From: Bacillota bacterium
GTDB lineage: Bacteria; Bacillota; Clostridia; Lachnospirales; Lachnospiraceae
NCBI GenBank assembly: GCA_023399455.1
Contig: JAEWPN010000123.1
Location: 1-5,861 of the forward strand
Length of the DNA: 5,861 nt
Reading direction: 5' to 3'
Shown here one piece after another: positions 4,948 to 5,861 of the stretch (the stretch's first letter is position 1; the number at the start of each line of letters is the position of its first letter). A program made the position numbers and the translations under genes. The notes under the pieces are model-generated. The model ran no database searches. It saw nothing but the letters and a program-made list of their open reading frames with translations, and had not been told where the DNA came from.

Positions 4948-5802
4948 TCAGATACTGCGCCAATGCCACATTTCTGATATTAAACCGACTATCATTACAG
5001 CAAATTCGAATGGAAGATCTGCAGGGAAATTATGAAATCCTGGAGTTCTTATAAGCCTCCAATTCATATGAACGGCAGTGGACTCTGCCGTCCGTGCAAA
5101 GAGTCCCTCCTTATCACATTCTCCAACCATGACCGCACAAGGGCGCATGATCTCTTCTTTTCTTATTTCATATTCCAAAAAATAATCTATTTCTTCCAAA
5201 AGGAAAACCTTTAAGTTCTCCAGATTCTGAACCTGGCTTTCCAGGCTTCTGCTCTTTGACCGGTTATCCGTTCCCCCCATAGCTCTATTAAGCGAAATAA
5301 GTGCACTATTGATATGTTTTTTCTCCAGTGCATCCTTAAGTTCCGTTCTCCATTTACTGATATCATTCTTACTTTGTATCGACCATGTAAGAGGCGGCTC
5401 CTGCAGAATAATGCCTCTCACAAGTTCCGGATATTTTCCGGCAAGCTCAGCCGCAATGATGCCGCCTGCGCTGCAGCCGACTACAAAAGCTGCTCCCGAG
5501 TCCATATATTTTATAATTTTTGCCGCATCCTCCATCTGGCTTCTTACCGAATATCCACCAGCCAGCAAATCCGGCGCAGCAATCTGCCTGCTTCTGCTGT
5601 ATCCCCTCCGGTCATACGAAACAACAGTATAATGCTTTTTAAGAAAAAACACCGCTTCATCGAAGTAGTCACTGTCACATGCCACACCATGAATAAGCAA
5701 TATGAGGGCTCCTTCCCCTTCCTTCCTGCAAAACAGTTTGAAATCGCCATTTCTAATAGTAAATTCCATAATTTCTACCCGATAACTCTCTTTACTTATC
5801 AT
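4948..5802 (-). CDS. Alpha/beta-fold hydrolase
   Basis: A predicted cytoplasmic serine hydrolase; the substrate (ester, amide or other) cannot be told. Numbered from the ATG at 5802 (284 aa), the oxyanion-hole segment is LLIHGV (35-40), the strand-turn SYDRRGYSRS is at 62-71, the nucleophile elbow is VVGCSAGG (107-114) with S111, the likely acid is D230 in VGECDKEG, and the catalytic His is H257 in TPGFHNFP. A helical cap lies at about 140-215. The catalytic set looks complete and the length is normal. A second ATG at 5769 (273 aa, beginning MEFTIRNGDF) fits the usual family start better; neither start has a strong ribosome-binding site, so the outer limit is given. The frame entering from the right edge ends at 5792, overlapping the outer start by 11 bases or ending 22 bases before the inner one, which suggests an operon. 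The 3' end touches the stop of the convergent hypothetical gene. Confidence 0.88.
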   Translation of the reverse strand: MISKESYRVEIMEFTIRNGDFKLFCRKEGEGALILLIHGVACDSDYFDEAVFFLKKHYTVVSYDRRGYSRSRQIAAPDLLAGGYSVRSQMEDAAKIIKYMDSGAAFVVGCSAGGIIAAELAGKYPELVRGIILQEPPLTWSIQSKNDISKWRTELKDALEKKHINSALISLNRAMGGTDNRSKSRSLESQVQNLENLKVFLLEEIDYFLEYEIRKEEIMRPCAVMVGECDKEGLFARTAESTAVHMNWRLIRTPGFHNFPADLPFEFAVMIVGLISEMWHWRSI

Positions 5803-5861
5803 ACTTTATTTTTCTAATCATACTTTCAATTAAATCAATTCCGTCCCATGTGAGCGAAAAA
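5792..5861 (-). CDS. C-terminal end of an upstream gene (partial, cut by window edge)
   Basis: A minus-strand frame is open from the window edge to a TAA at 5794-5792 and encodes 22 residues, including SLTWDGIDLIESMIRKI. The composition, an LTWDG turn followed by an amphipathic helix, looks like the end of a real protein, perhaps a winged-helix or DUF2513-like C-terminus, but this is too short to name. Its close spacing to the hydrolase start suggests a shared transcript. The other two frames on this strand close quickly. Confidence 0.45.
   Translation of the reverse strand, partial: FSLTWDGIDLIESMIRKIKYDK

Noticed and set aside
5072..5091. Perfect hairpin ACGGCAG / CTGCCGT as a terminator for the unknown gene
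   Set aside because: It lies inside the hydrolase coding region and is not followed by a T-run.
5314..5817. 167-codon plus-strand frame, with 5309-5632 and 5032-5214
   Set aside because: These are antisense to the well-supported alpha/beta hydrolase and have no domain-like sequence.

Overview
The window looks like chromosome from a low-GC Clostridia-type Firmicute, possibly Lachnospiraceae-like. The grounds are strong AGGAGG ribosome-binding sites, AT-rich spacers, a complete T-box riboswitch, a Bacillus/Clostridium-type LexA box, and protein sequences of clostridial flavour. Only the class is inferred; no species is claimed. I see no rRNA, tRNA, CRISPR array or transposase.

Layout. Positions 1-164 hold no convincing gene but contain a long two-tier inverted repeat (10-117). 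A small stand-alone ABC/SMC-type ATPase gene follows on the minus strand (165-980). Its true start appears to be an ATA codon behind a good Shine-Dalgarno sequence, and its predicted promoter is overlapped by a LexA (SOS) box at 1053-1066. Reading away from it on the plus strand are a near-consensus promoter (1100-1128) and a T-box leader (about 1135-1420) whose specifier codon I read as GCA (alanine). This leader precedes alaA, a full-length glutamate-pyruvate aminotransferase (1453-2670). The match between an alanine-reading riboswitch and an alanine-forming enzyme is the most coherent functional story here: uncharged tRNA-Ala should switch on alanine synthesis.

Convergent to alaA is a PAS / AAA+ / TyrR-type HTH regulator (2823-4253, minus). 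It has the architecture of a sigma-54 activator but has lost the GAFTGA loop, the Walker B aspartate, the sensor I asparagine, both arginine fingers and the sensor II arginine, while keeping Walker A and the HTH. It is probably a non-remodelling DNA-binding regulator. The space between it and a divergent gene of unknown function (4420-4947, plus) has two perfect inverted repeats. One is centred on the regulator's -35 box, which suggests autoregulation and joint control of the divergent gene.

The unknown gene meets an alpha/beta hydrolase gene (4948-5802, minus) tail to tail, with no base between the stop codons. The hydrolase is probably the downstream member of an operon, because a reading frame entering from the right edge ends inside or just before its start. 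Nothing here proves a new multi-gene system. The best leads are the ATA start with SOS control of the ATPase, the alanine T-box on alaA, and the catalytically degenerate regulator with its operator-like repeats.
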